Shown here: piece after piece, positions 1 to 7,260 of the stretch | Layout: each line of letters begins with the position of its first letter | How positions within the stretch are numbered: position 1 is the first letter of the stretch | Assembly (NCBI GenBank): GCA_964535195.1 | Contig: CAZHSI010000003.1 | Coordinates: 1 to 64,000 of the forward strand | Source: UBA9339 sp964535195 | GTDB taxonomy: Bacteria; Pseudomonadota; Gammaproteobacteria; UBA9339 | DNA: 64,000 nt | Direction of reading: 5' to 3' | Translations under genes and position numbers: made by a program | Notes under the pieces: generated by a model | Seen by the model: the letters and a program-made list of their open reading frames with translations, nothing else | Told to the model about the DNA's origin: nothing | Databases searched by the model: none

Positions 1-64
1 CCCCTTGACTATCCCCCATTGCTTTGACACGCGGCAAGCCGCGTGGAATAAATTTAAACTCCAC
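1..64. repeat. Family A palindromic repeat, copy 1
   Basis: This copy holds the family A core: ATTGCTTTG, the inverted pair CACGCG/CGCGTG around a short loop, then GGAATAAATTTAAACT. The same core recurs near 1570, 19194, 22711, 49030 and 58486. The lead-in CCCCTTGACTATCCCCC resembles that of the 22.7 kb copy. It lies upstream of the zapB-like/zapA pair. Its function is unknown. Confidence 0.8.
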
Positions 65-134
65 TTGCTCGTTTCGTATGCGCCTTGTATTATGCCAAAA
101 TACTTGGTTTCGACAGAGGTCTAATGTAACTCAT

Positions 135-341
135 ATGATAGAGAAAGATTTAGCCAGTTTAGAGACAAAGGTTGATAAGCTTATCGAATTGTTGCAAAGG
201 GCAAAACTTGAAAATAACTCATTACGTAAAAAAAACCTGCTGCTTAGTAAAGAGAACGTTGCCTTATTAGATAAAAAGAAGCAGGCGATCGAGTCCATCG
301 AAGGGTTGATTATCGAGCTTAAGGACGAATTGTTATACTGA
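135..341 (+). CDS. Small ZapB-like coiled-coil protein upstream of zapA
   Basis: The gene encodes a 68-residue, highly charged protein that reads as one continuous coiled coil (MIEKDLASLETKVDKLIE onward), with heptad-spaced Leu and Ile and no membrane segment. Small coiled-coil proteins of this kind (TIGR02449 type) sit directly upstream of zapA in many gammaproteobacteria and are thought to act with the division ring. I chose the ATG at 135 because the upstream in-frame sequence runs back into a dispersed repeat and does not look coding. The TGA stop is about 40 bases before the zapA ATG, so the two are probably co-transcribed. The division role is inferred from position and shape. Confidence 0.7.
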   Translation: MIEKDLASLETKVDKLIELLQRAKLENNSLRKKNLLLSKENVALLDKKKQAIESIEGLIIELKDELLY

Positions 342-380
342 TTGCAATTGGTTCTCAGGGTAAAGTTGGGCGAGGGGTAT

Positions 381-695
381 ATGGCAAGCACAGAAGCAGA
401 TGTAGTCGCAGTCAACATCTTTGAGCGGGAATTTAAAATTAAATGCCCCAAAGATAAGGTTATGGAGTTACAACAAGCGGCAAAATACTTAAACGAAAAA
501 ATGCAAGAAGTATCTCATGGGGATGAGTTTATAACCATCGATCGGGTTGCGATTACGGCTGCTTTAAATATAGCGCATGAGTTAATTTTGGCAAAACATA
601 GTTCGCTCAACCCTGTTAGTAATTCTGATATGTTAGGAGAGCAGCTTCTTAGGTTAAATGAAAAAGTTGATCAAGCTCTAGCAAATGCATCCTGA
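381..695 (+). CDS. zapA: Cell division protein ZapA
   Basis: The protein is 104 residues long, the normal ZapA size. The N-terminal half has the family pattern (VAVNIFEREFKIKCP, then a helix with LQQAAKYLNEKM), followed by DRVAITAALNIAHELI and a C-terminal helix that forms the tetramer coiled coil. ZapA binds FtsZ and bundles protofilaments at midcell. The ATG at 381 is preferred to an earlier TTG because GAGGGG lies just upstream at good spacing. The ZapB-like gene lies upstream and 6S RNA downstream; zapA-ssrS-ygfA is a conserved gammaproteobacterial order. Confidence 0.93.
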   Translation: MASTEADVVAVNIFEREFKIKCPKDKVMELQQAAKYLNEKMQEVSHGDEFITIDRVAITAALNIAHELILAKHSSLNPVSNSDMLGEQLLRLNEKVDQALANAS

Positions 696-710
696 AAGTG
701 ATATATTGTA

Positions 711-904
711 TCTAGCTCTGTGATATGCGCTTTATAAGGCGTTGGTTTTTGAATCGATAAATAGAAGATAGTTGTTAGGGCTAGTTTGTTAGCGCGCTTT
801 GCAAACTTATGTTTTTCATAAGGAGCTACAAGGCATTACAATTAGCCAAATACTTTAAACTTGGATTCAGGACAAAGCTTATGGCGGTATCATGGAGCTT
901 TTTT
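711..904 (+). ncRNA. ssrS: 6S RNA
   Basis: The region between zapA and ygfA can fold like 6S RNA. The 5' stretch beginning at 714 (AGCTCTGTGATAT) pairs over about 13 positions, with G-U pairs, to the 3' stretch ending at 898 (GGTATCATGGAGCT). A T run follows at 899-904, and the length is close to the usual 180-190 nt. 6S RNA mimics an open promoter and sequesters housekeeping RNA polymerase in stationary phase. Identification rests on position, closing stem and length, not on a covariance search. The 3' end abuts the ygfA start codon. Confidence 0.82.
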
Positions 905-1471
905 ATGGACAATTTTAAATTACTGCGAGAACAAATTAAAAAAAAATTGCAAAATCTTTCCGTAGAGTCTCGTGTCGTTTCTTCCCAAAAGATCTCGCAA
1001 GAAATTATTGATAGTGAAGTTTTTATCCGCAGTCAGAACATTGCTTGTTATATTCCGACTGAGCATGAAGTTGATAGTTGGACCATAATAAAAAGTATTT
1101 GGGAGCAAGGTAAGAATTGTTATCTTCCTGCTTGCGGTCTTGGTGATCAATACCGGCTGTGTTTTGTTAAATTTGTTGCCGGTGATAAATTAGTATCCGC
1201 GACAAGGTTTAAAGTTTTATTTCCAGAAATTGTGCCGGAAAAGCTGATTGCTCCTGAAGCCTTAGATTTGGCTATCGTTCCTTTGCTTGGGTTTACTCAG
1301 ACGGGTTTTCGTCTTGGGCGTGGGGCGGGTTGTTACGATCGTACTTTTGCTTTTAAAAAAGAGCAACCTTTAAGTTCTCCTTATCTGCTTGGGGTAGGGT
1401 ATAAATGTCAGCAAATAGATTTTGTTCCGCGCCTGTGGGATGTGGCAATGGATGAAATTATTGGCAGATAA
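905..1471 (+). CDS. ygfA: 5-formyltetrahydrofolate cyclo-ligase
   Basis: The protein is 188 residues long and converts 5-formyl-THF to 5,10-methenyl-THF using ATP. Family marks are an N-terminal helical segment with basic residues (LREQIKKKL), IACYIPTEHEVDSW, and the C-terminal signature GFRLGRGAGCYDRTF, which holds the nucleotide/folate loop. An upstream in-frame ATG at 809 exists, but it lies inside 6S RNA. The ATG at 905 has GGAG eight bases upstream and gives a normal N-terminus. It probably shares a transcript with 6S RNA. It links to fhs and gcvH elsewhere in the window through one-carbon folate metabolism. Confidence 0.92.
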   Translation: MDNFKLLREQIKKKLQNLSVESRVVSSQKISQEIIDSEVFIRSQNIACYIPTEHEVDSWTIIKSIWEQGKNCYLPACGLGDQYRLCFVKFVAGDKLVSATRFKVLFPEIVPEKLIAPEALDLAIVPLLGFTQTGFRLGRGAGCYDRTFAFKKEQPLSSPYLLGVGYKCQQIDFVPRLWDVAMDEIIGR

Positions 1472-1569
1472 AAATAGTTTGATAAATCAAATGTAGATTC
1501 GCTATGCGGGATGAACCAAGTGATTCGATCAAGGGGATAAACTTCACCTCTCCATCTTGGTAATGTCCT

Positions 1570-1609
1570 ATTGTTTTATCACGCGAAAGACCGCGTGGAA
1601 TAAATTTAA
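1570..1609. repeat. Family A palindromic repeat, copy 2
   Basis: This is the repeat core with the intact inverted pair CACGCG...CGCGTG and the tail GGAATAAATTTAA. It lies in the 192-base gap between ygfA and the HlyD gene. The preceding bases (from about 1486) hold TAAATCAAATGTAGATTC, which resembles the left flank of the 19.2, 22.6 and 49.0 kb copies, so the full element may cover about 1486-1612. Confidence 0.75.
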
Positions 1610-1663
1610 TGGATTTAAGTAGTTTTTTGAAATAGACCTATTATTTATGTTACAATTTTTTAT

Positions 1664-2782
1664 ATGGATATAGAAAAACAACCAACCAGTCCTGAAGTGC
1701 AACCGGAAGAGCCGAAAAAGGAGATCCCTCTGTTTCGCCAGGAAGCATTACAGCATAAAAAGGGAAGTTATTTGGGCAAGACTCTTATTGTTTCCCCGAT
1801 ATCTTTTACTATTTGGGCAATTAGTATATTTACTATTGCCGTTGCTCTTGGTTTATTTTTATATTTTGGTAAGTACGCCGAGCGTAAAGAAGTTATCGGC
1901 ATGTTGGTGCCAAGCAAAGGGTTAATTAATGTTTATGCTAATGCGCATGGTATTGTTGCAGATAAGTTTGTTAAACAGGGGGATAAAGTTACTAAAGGGC
2001 AGTTACTTTATTTAATCTCTACCGAGCATCATACCCTATCTGATCAAGGAGCAATTGCGCAGCAGATAGAATCATTGGAAAAACAAGTTACTCTATTAAA
2101 AGACCGAACTGCTATCTATGAGCAACACCTGTCACGTTATCGGCAACTCTTAGCACAAAAATTTGTCTCTGAAGAAGAATACCAGAAGTATTATGATAGT
2201 TATTTAAGTATTCAAGTTAACTTACGAGAAACGGAACAAAAATTGATTCAAGCCAAGGGTAGCGGCGATTATACGATCAGGGCTCCAGAGGATGGCATGG
2301 TTTCAAGTTTAGTGGCGATGACTGGCGATCATGTTACTGAAAGTAAATTACTAGCGACGATTGTTCCTGAAGGTGCTGTATTACAAGGGGTGTTATTTGT
2401 GCGCAGTAATGCCATCGGCTTCGTTAAAGTTGGGCAGCAAGTTTTACTAAAATATGAAGCTTACCCTTATCAAAAATTTGGTTTATATGAAGCAACTGTA
2501 GACAGTATCGATAAAAGTATTTTATCTCCTAGTGATATTGAATTAAAAATCAATATTAATCCTAATCTTGATGCCAAATCTGCAGTCTATGGTCCACAAG
2601 AACCATTTTATCGAGTAATTGTTAATCTAAAACACCAAACAGTTATGGCATATGGTAAGTCTATGCCATTAACTCCAGGGATGATGATTCGTGGATCTAT
2701 CGTTGGCGATGAGCGTCGTATTTGGCAGTGGATTATGGATCCTATTTATAGTCTAAGAGGGAGTTTGACGACCCATGAGTGA
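1664..2782 (+). CDS. HlyD-family periplasmic adaptor of a peptide exporter
   Basis: This is a 372-residue membrane fusion protein. It has a cytoplasmic N-terminus of about 40 residues, one membrane segment at about 44-70, a lipoyl/barrel-sandwich half motif (GIVADKFVKQGDKVTKGQLL), a coiled-coil hairpin at about 125-200, and the returning half (YTIRAPEDGMVSSLVAMTGD). Such adaptors link an inner-membrane ABC exporter to TolC. The stop overlaps the start of the C39 ABC exporter by 8 bases, so the two are translationally coupled. It resembles CvaA-type bacteriocin adaptors more than RND adaptors because it has a membrane anchor and no signal peptide. No peptide substrate is encoded beside it. Confidence 0.9.
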   Translation: MDIEKQPTSPEVQPEEPKKEIPLFRQEALQHKKGSYLGKTLIVSPISFTIWAISIFTIAVALGLFLYFGKYAERKEVIGMLVPSKGLINVYANAHGIVADKFVKQGDKVTKGQLLYLISTEHHTLSDQGAIAQQIESLEKQVTLLKDRTAIYEQHLSRYRQLLAQKFVSEEEYQKYYDSYLSIQVNLRETEQKLIQAKGSGDYTIRAPEDGMVSSLVAMTGDHVTESKLLATIVPEGAVLQGVLFVRSNAIGFVKVGQQVLLKYEAYPYQKFGLYEATVDSIDKSILSPSDIELKININPNLDAKSAVYGPQEPFYRVIVNLKHQTVMAYGKSMPLTPGMMIRGSIVGDERRIWQWIMDPIYSLRGSLTTHE

Positions 2783-4928
2783 AGTTACCAAACGATTACA
2801 TTTTTCTTTAGGTCGCAGGCTGCCGATGATTTTGCAAACCGAGGTGGCTGAGTGTGGCCTTGCTTGTCTTGCAATGATTGCAAGCTTTCATGGTTATGAA
2901 ACTGATCTGCTAACGTTACGTCGCCGTTTTTCCATTTCGCTTAAAGGTAGTCGGTTGCAAGATCTAATCGATATAGCAAAAAAAATAGGCCTACTGAGTC
3001 GAGCGGTAAAGTTAGAATTGCAAGATCTAAAATACTTAAAAACACCATGTCTGTTGCATTGGGATATGGATCATTTTGTGGTTTTAAAAAGTGTTCGTGG
3101 TGATGTGGTAACGATTCACGATCCTGCTGTTGGTGTAGTTAAGCAAAAAATGTCAGAAGTATCCAAACATTTTACTGGCGTAGCGATGGAGCTTTCTCCG
3201 GCAAAAGATTTTTCAAAGAAAAAGGATAAAACTAAATTATTTTTGTCTGATTTATGGTACACCATAAAAGGGATTAAGCTATCTCTAATGCAGATTCTGC
3301 TTTTGTCTGTAGCCTTAGAAGTTTTTGCTATTGTCAGTCCGCTTTTTATGCAGTTTATTACCGATCATGTAATTGTTGCCAACGATTTTCCGTTACTTTA
3401 TGTCTTGGCGATGGGTTTTGTTATGTTAACGCTGATTCAGATGGTTACTGAATACGCTCGTTCTTGGATTTTATTATTTATGGGCAGCGTCTTAAACATT
3501 CAGCTGACCTCTAATTTAGTACGCCACCTTTTTCGGTTACCGATGGCTTTTTTTGAAAAGCGACATCTGGGGGATATTGTTTCTCGGGTGGGGTCGATTT
3601 CTGCAATTCAACAGAAAATTAGTACCGACTTTATTGAAGCCATAGTTGATGGTGTGATGGGGTTGGTTACTTTAGTCATGATGTTACTTTATAGTTATAA
3701 GTTAAGTTTTATTGTATTCGGTGCTTTATCACTTTATATAATTATTCGTGTGATTTTTTACCCAACTTTTCGTCAGAAGAACCAAGAAAATATCGTTGTC
3801 GCTGCTAAAGAAAGTACGATCTTTATGGAAAGTGTTCGTGCCATTTTACCGCTCAAGATTTTTGGCAAAGAAGCGCAAAGAGAAAACTTTTGGCAAAACT
3901 GTTATGCCGACAAAATGAATACCGGGATTTATGTAACTAAGTTGGGGTTCATCTACCGATTTATTTATCATATTATTTCTGGAGCAGAAAATATTATTAT
4001 TATAGTGTTAGGAGCTACTGCAGTAATGCAGGGAGAATTTTCTATTGGTATGTTGTTTGCTTATTCTTCTTATCGTGGGCAGTTTGTAGGAAAGGCTCAG
4101 GCGATGGTGGATAAGGTAATCGAATATAAAATGATTAGCATCCATTTAGAAAGAATTGCTGATATTGCATTGACTGAGCCGGAACAAGATCGTGCTGATA
4201 CTAGTACCGCTAGAGCTATCCAGGGCGGGATTAAGGTAAACAACTTATCGTTTCGCTATTCGGAGCAAGATCCTTTCGTTTTCAAGAATATTAATTTTGA
4301 GATAAAACCAGGGGAATCCGTCGCTATTGTTGGGCAATCAGGGTGCGGTAAAACTACTTTACTGAAGGTGTTATTACGTCTGCTTGAGCCAACTTCAGGT
4401 GAGATGTTGGTGGATGATATAGATGTTACTAAGATGAGTTTACATAACTATCGTTCACAAATTGCCGCAGTCATGCAAGATGATACTTTATTAAGTGGTT
4501 CAATTGCGGAAAATATCTGTTTTTTTGAACCTAAGCCAGATATGGAACGGATCCATGCTTGTGCGATGATCGCGGCTATTCATGAAGATATTATTCGGAT
4601 GCCGATGGGATACCAATCATTAGTAGGTGATATGGGCACAACTTTGTCTGGGGGGCAAAAACAGCGGGTACTACTTGCTCGTGCGCTCTATTCCCAACCA
4701 AAAATTTTATTTTTGGATGAAGCTACTAGTCATCTTGACACCCATAATGAAAGTATTATCAATCATCATGTTAAACATATTGGTATTACCAGAGTGATTG
4801 TCGCGCATCGTCGAGAAACTGTCGCCATTGCTGATCGGATTATTGATTTGGAATCGATGATTAGAGAACAAATAATGCGTGAGATGGACCCGAATTTACA
4901 GCTAGCTCCCGGAACGAGCGGCGCCTAA
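2775..4928 (+). CDS. C39-peptidase ABC exporter for double-glycine leader peptides
   Basis: The protein is 717 residues with three domains. An N-terminal C39 Cys peptidase (about 15-140) carries the oxyanion Gln21, catalytic Cys27 in AECGLACLAMI, His100 in HWDMDHFVVL and Asp116 in HDPAVG. A six-helix ABC transmembrane domain spans about 165-445. The ATPase has Walker A GQSGCGKTT near residue 520, signature LSGGQKQR near 624 and Walker B ILFLDEA near 645. All catalytic residues are present, so both peptidase and ATPase look functional. Transporters of this family (CvaB/RaxB type) cleave after a Gly-Gly leader and export the mature peptide. The HlyD adaptor overlaps its start. TolC is encoded at 10.3-12.0 kb and candidate substrates near 17.8 and 36.4 kb. 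Confidence 0.95.
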   Translation: MSEVTKRLHFSLGRRLPMILQTEVAECGLACLAMIASFHGYETDLLTLRRRFSISLKGSRLQDLIDIAKKIGLLSRAVKLELQDLKYLKTPCLLHWDMDHFVVLKSVRGDVVTIHDPAVGVVKQKMSEVSKHFTGVAMELSPAKDFSKKKDKTKLFLSDLWYTIKGIKLSLMQILLLSVALEVFAIVSPLFMQFITDHVIVANDFPLLYVLAMGFVMLTLIQMVTEYARSWILLFMGSVLNIQLTSNLVRHLFRLPMAFFEKRHLGDIVSRVGSISAIQQKISTDFIEAIVDGVMGLVTLVMMLLYSYKLSFIVFGALSLYIIIRVIFYPTFRQKNQENIVVAAKESTIFMESVRAILPLKIFGKEAQRENFWQNCYADKMNTGIYVTKLGFIYRFIYHIISGAENIIIIVLGATAVMQGEFSIGMLFAYSSYRGQFVGKAQAMVDKVIEYKMISIHLERIADIALTEPEQDRADTSTARAIQGGIKVNNLSFRYSEQDPFVFKNINFEIKPGESVAIVGQSGCGKTTLLKVLLRLLEPTSGEMLVDDIDVTKMSLHNYRSQIAAVMQDDTLLSGSIAENICFFEPKPDMERIHACAMIAAIHEDIIRMPMGYQSLVGDMGTTLSGGQKQRVLLARALYSQPKILFLDEATSHLDTHNESIINHHVKHIGITRVIVAHRRETVAIADRIIDLESMIREQIMREMDPNLQLAPGTSGA

Positions 4929-4962
4929 TCAAAATTATACTGAATAGTTCCCCTTTTGATCT

Positions 4963-5604
4963 ATGTCAAACCATATTGTTATTAAAAATCTTGGTTGTTG
5001 TGATTACTATAATACTTGGTTAAAGATGCAAGACTTTACATTAAAGCGTACCGCGATGACCCCTGACGAAATTTGGCTACTTGAGCATGACAGGGTTTTT
5101 ACGCAAGGGATGGCGGGGAAAGAGGAACATATTTTAGACGCAAGAAATATCCCCGTAGTGCAAACTGATCGTGGTGGTCAAGTAACTTATCACGGTCCGG
5201 GGCAATTGGTTGGTTATGTTTTATTTGATTTGCGGCGGCTAAACATCGGGGTAAAAAACTTTGTTAGTTTACTTGAGCAGAGTGTTATCCAGTTGCTTGC
5301 TGATTATGGTATTAATGCTGCTACCAGGGAAAAGGCGCCAGGGGTTTATGTTTTTGATAAAAAAATTTGCGCTATTGGTTTGAGAATTCGCCGTGGTTGT
5401 AGTTACCACGGTATTGCTTTAAATATTACGAACGATCTTGAACCATTTACGCGGATCAATCCTTGTGGGTTTCGGGGGTTGGCGGTAACCAAAGTTGGTG
5501 ATTTCGTAAACGTTTCTCTTGATAAAGTTGGGCAAAAATTCTGTGAAAAACTAATAACTGCGGTGCATCCTTGTTCTAAAAAGCGAACACCTATTCTTTA
5601 TTAA
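4963..5604 (+). CDS. lipB: Octanoyl-ACP:protein octanoyltransferase LipB
   Basis: The 213-residue protein transfers octanoate from acyl-ACP to lipoyl domains, the first step of lipoate assembly. The family motif RGGQVTYHGPGQLVGY is present, along with the conserved Lys in KKICAIGLR and the acyl-accepting Cys in NPCGFRGL. The ATG at 4963 gives a normal N-terminus. The gene starts 34 bases after the exporter but has no functional link to it. LipA is not in this window. A lipoyl substrate, GcvH, is encoded at 33.4-33.8 kb. Confidence 0.95.
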   Translation: MSNHIVIKNLGCCDYYNTWLKMQDFTLKRTAMTPDEIWLLEHDRVFTQGMAGKEEHILDARNIPVVQTDRGGQVTYHGPGQLVGYVLFDLRRLNIGVKNFVSLLEQSVIQLLADYGINAATREKAPGVYVFDKKICAIGLRIRRGCSYHGIALNITNDLEPFTRINPCGFRGLAVTKVGDFVNVSLDKVGQKFCEKLITAVHPCSKKRTPILY

Positions 5605-5834
5605 GAAAAATTAAGGAAACTAAAACCGTGAGGTTTTGTAAAAACATAACTTGGATGCTTGGGTATAAACAGCCAAGATTAGTTTAAATATTGTTCAACG
5701 TTATTTTTTAGTAATATGTATTATTGTAGTAAAGGTGGCTAAATTTTTGTCATAAAAAGAGGGGGCTGGTTGCTAATGCGAGAAAATAATTCAGTGAATA
5801 TAACGGCTGCGTATGGCTGTAACGGAGAAAAAAC

Positions 5835-6848
5835 ATGATTACTGCTTTTAAACAAATAACCCTTAAATCAACAGGGTATGCTGCCATTTTATTTATGCAT
5901 TTGCTGTTTTTGCTAGTTTTTCCCTCCGCATCTGCTGACGTTAAAACAACAGGCCTTGATGGCATGAAACTTGACTGCGCAAGCAAGGTGCTTAAGAAAA
6001 TTTTTGAAGTAGAACCAACAGTTATGAGAAGTTTTTTATCTAAAAACTTAAATAGTACAAAAGCATCTGCATTAAAAATTCCAAAAACTATACATCATAT
6101 ATGGTTAACCAGCTCTACTGCACCAAAAGAGATAGATAGGGCGGATATTGATGCGATTATCCATAATCAAAAAATACATGCGGGGGATGAATGGACCCAT
6201 ATTGTTTGGACAAATGATAAAAACCTGATTCCAAAGACAGTTGCACAACTAGAAACAAATAAGATACAAGTAAGGGAAATATCTGAAATCGAAAACCAAC
6301 TGCGGTTAAAAAAACTGATCAAGATATTAATTGAAAAAAAACTTTGGGGAATGGCGTCTGATGTTCTAAGATATGAGTTATTAAATTATATGGGTGGAAT
6401 ATATACTGACGTTGATTTTGTATTTCACCGTAGCATAGCAGAAGAGTTATATATTTATGATTTTCTCATCAAAACGGTTTTTAGCCGGGGTAAAGTTTTA
6501 ATAGACAATTATTTTATTTGTGCCGCTGCTAATCATCCTATCTTGAACAAAACTTTAGAGTTAATCGCGTACTGTTGTGACGAAAAATTTATTGCTTTTC
6601 TAGACTTATCCAAGCCAGAGGATCTAGCTAATATCATTATTAATATGACTGACGCCCTAACCCTGATTCCATTCATGACCGCATATTTTCTTTACGTTCT
6701 TCAACCTCATGCCACCATAGATGCCGTCTATCCTCTTTATGATCCTGCTAATACCCATAATGAAGATGGCGACTATACAACTTGGATGCAACGGTATGAC
6801 ATAGGCGATGAAAGAGTTAGTACTACCCTGTCTTGGATTGATAGGTAA
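5835..6848 (+). CDS. Secreted DXD-motif glycosyltransferase, toxin/effector type
   Basis: The protein is 337 residues. An N-terminal hydrophobic segment (about 14-35, ending SASADV) looks like a signal peptide or membrane anchor. Next comes the entry motif IPKTIHHIWL (82-91) and then WGMASDVLRYELLNYMGGIY with the catalytic DVD at 192-194. This is the pattern of the DXD sugar-binding glycosyltransferases (Pfam Gly_transf_sug), which include OCH1-like enzymes and the catalytic domains of large clostridial toxins and Legionella effectors. It would transfer a sugar from a nucleotide sugar to an unknown acceptor. An export signal on such an enzyme fits a host-directed or envelope role. A transposase remnant follows immediately, consistent with acquisition. 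Confidence 0.8.
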   Translation: MITAFKQITLKSTGYAAILFMHLLFLLVFPSASADVKTTGLDGMKLDCASKVLKKIFEVEPTVMRSFLSKNLNSTKASALKIPKTIHHIWLTSSTAPKEIDRADIDAIIHNQKIHAGDEWTHIVWTNDKNLIPKTVAQLETNKIQVREISEIENQLRLKKLIKILIEKKLWGMASDVLRYELLNYMGGIYTDVDFVFHRSIAEELYIYDFLIKTVFSRGKVLIDNYFICAAANHPILNKTLELIAYCCDEKFIAFLDLSKPEDLANIIINMTDALTLIPFMTAYFLYVLQPHATIDAVYPLYDPANTHNEDGDYTTWMQRYDIGDERVSTTLSWIDR

Positions 6849-6871
6849 AAAAATAATAGACCTTTGGTAAG

Positions 6872-7194
6872 ATGCAATATCCATACAACCGCTCGCTAAG
6901 TGAGGAGTGGGAGTTGTTTTTCTGGGGAGAAGATTCCTGTCTTCTGCGCAATTTTTTGAGGCTCACTGGAGTTAGCAATAGCTGCTTTCAAGAAATAGTA
7001 AAAAGAGTTAGTAACGAATGGGAACAAAAAGCTTTATTAAAAAGAAGTGGGAGGAGCATACTAGTAAATTAAAACCGAATGTAACTTTACCCTTTAGCAG
7101 CAGTAAAAAGTATCCGTTAACTACAGAGCAGAAGAAACACAATAAAGCTTTAGCTAGTTTCCGAGTTAAAGTTGCAAACCTACTAGTTAATTAG
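6872..7194 (+). pseudogene. Internally deleted IS5-superfamily transposase (DDE_Tnp_4 type)
   Basis: Two overlapping fragments lie in different frames. Positions 6872-7072 encode an N-terminal helix-turn-helix part (FLRLTGVSNSCFQEIVKRV). Positions 7018-7194 encode the C-terminal end (SKLKPNVTLPFSSSKKYPL, then TTEQKKHNKALASFRVKV), typical of DDE_Tnp_4 transposases. The whole catalytic centre is missing and the tail stops before its usual end. It is a dead insertion-sequence remnant next to the glycosyltransferase. Confidence 0.75.
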
Positions 7195-7260
7195 GGGACT
7201 GAACGGGTTACAAGTTATCTTTAGCTTCATGCACCATTAAGTGTGCGTCATCTCTTTCAA

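Noticed and set aside
809..904. Upstream in-frame ATG for ygfA
   Set aside because: It lies inside the 6S RNA gene and would add 32 unlikely residues; the ATG at 905 has a proper RBS.
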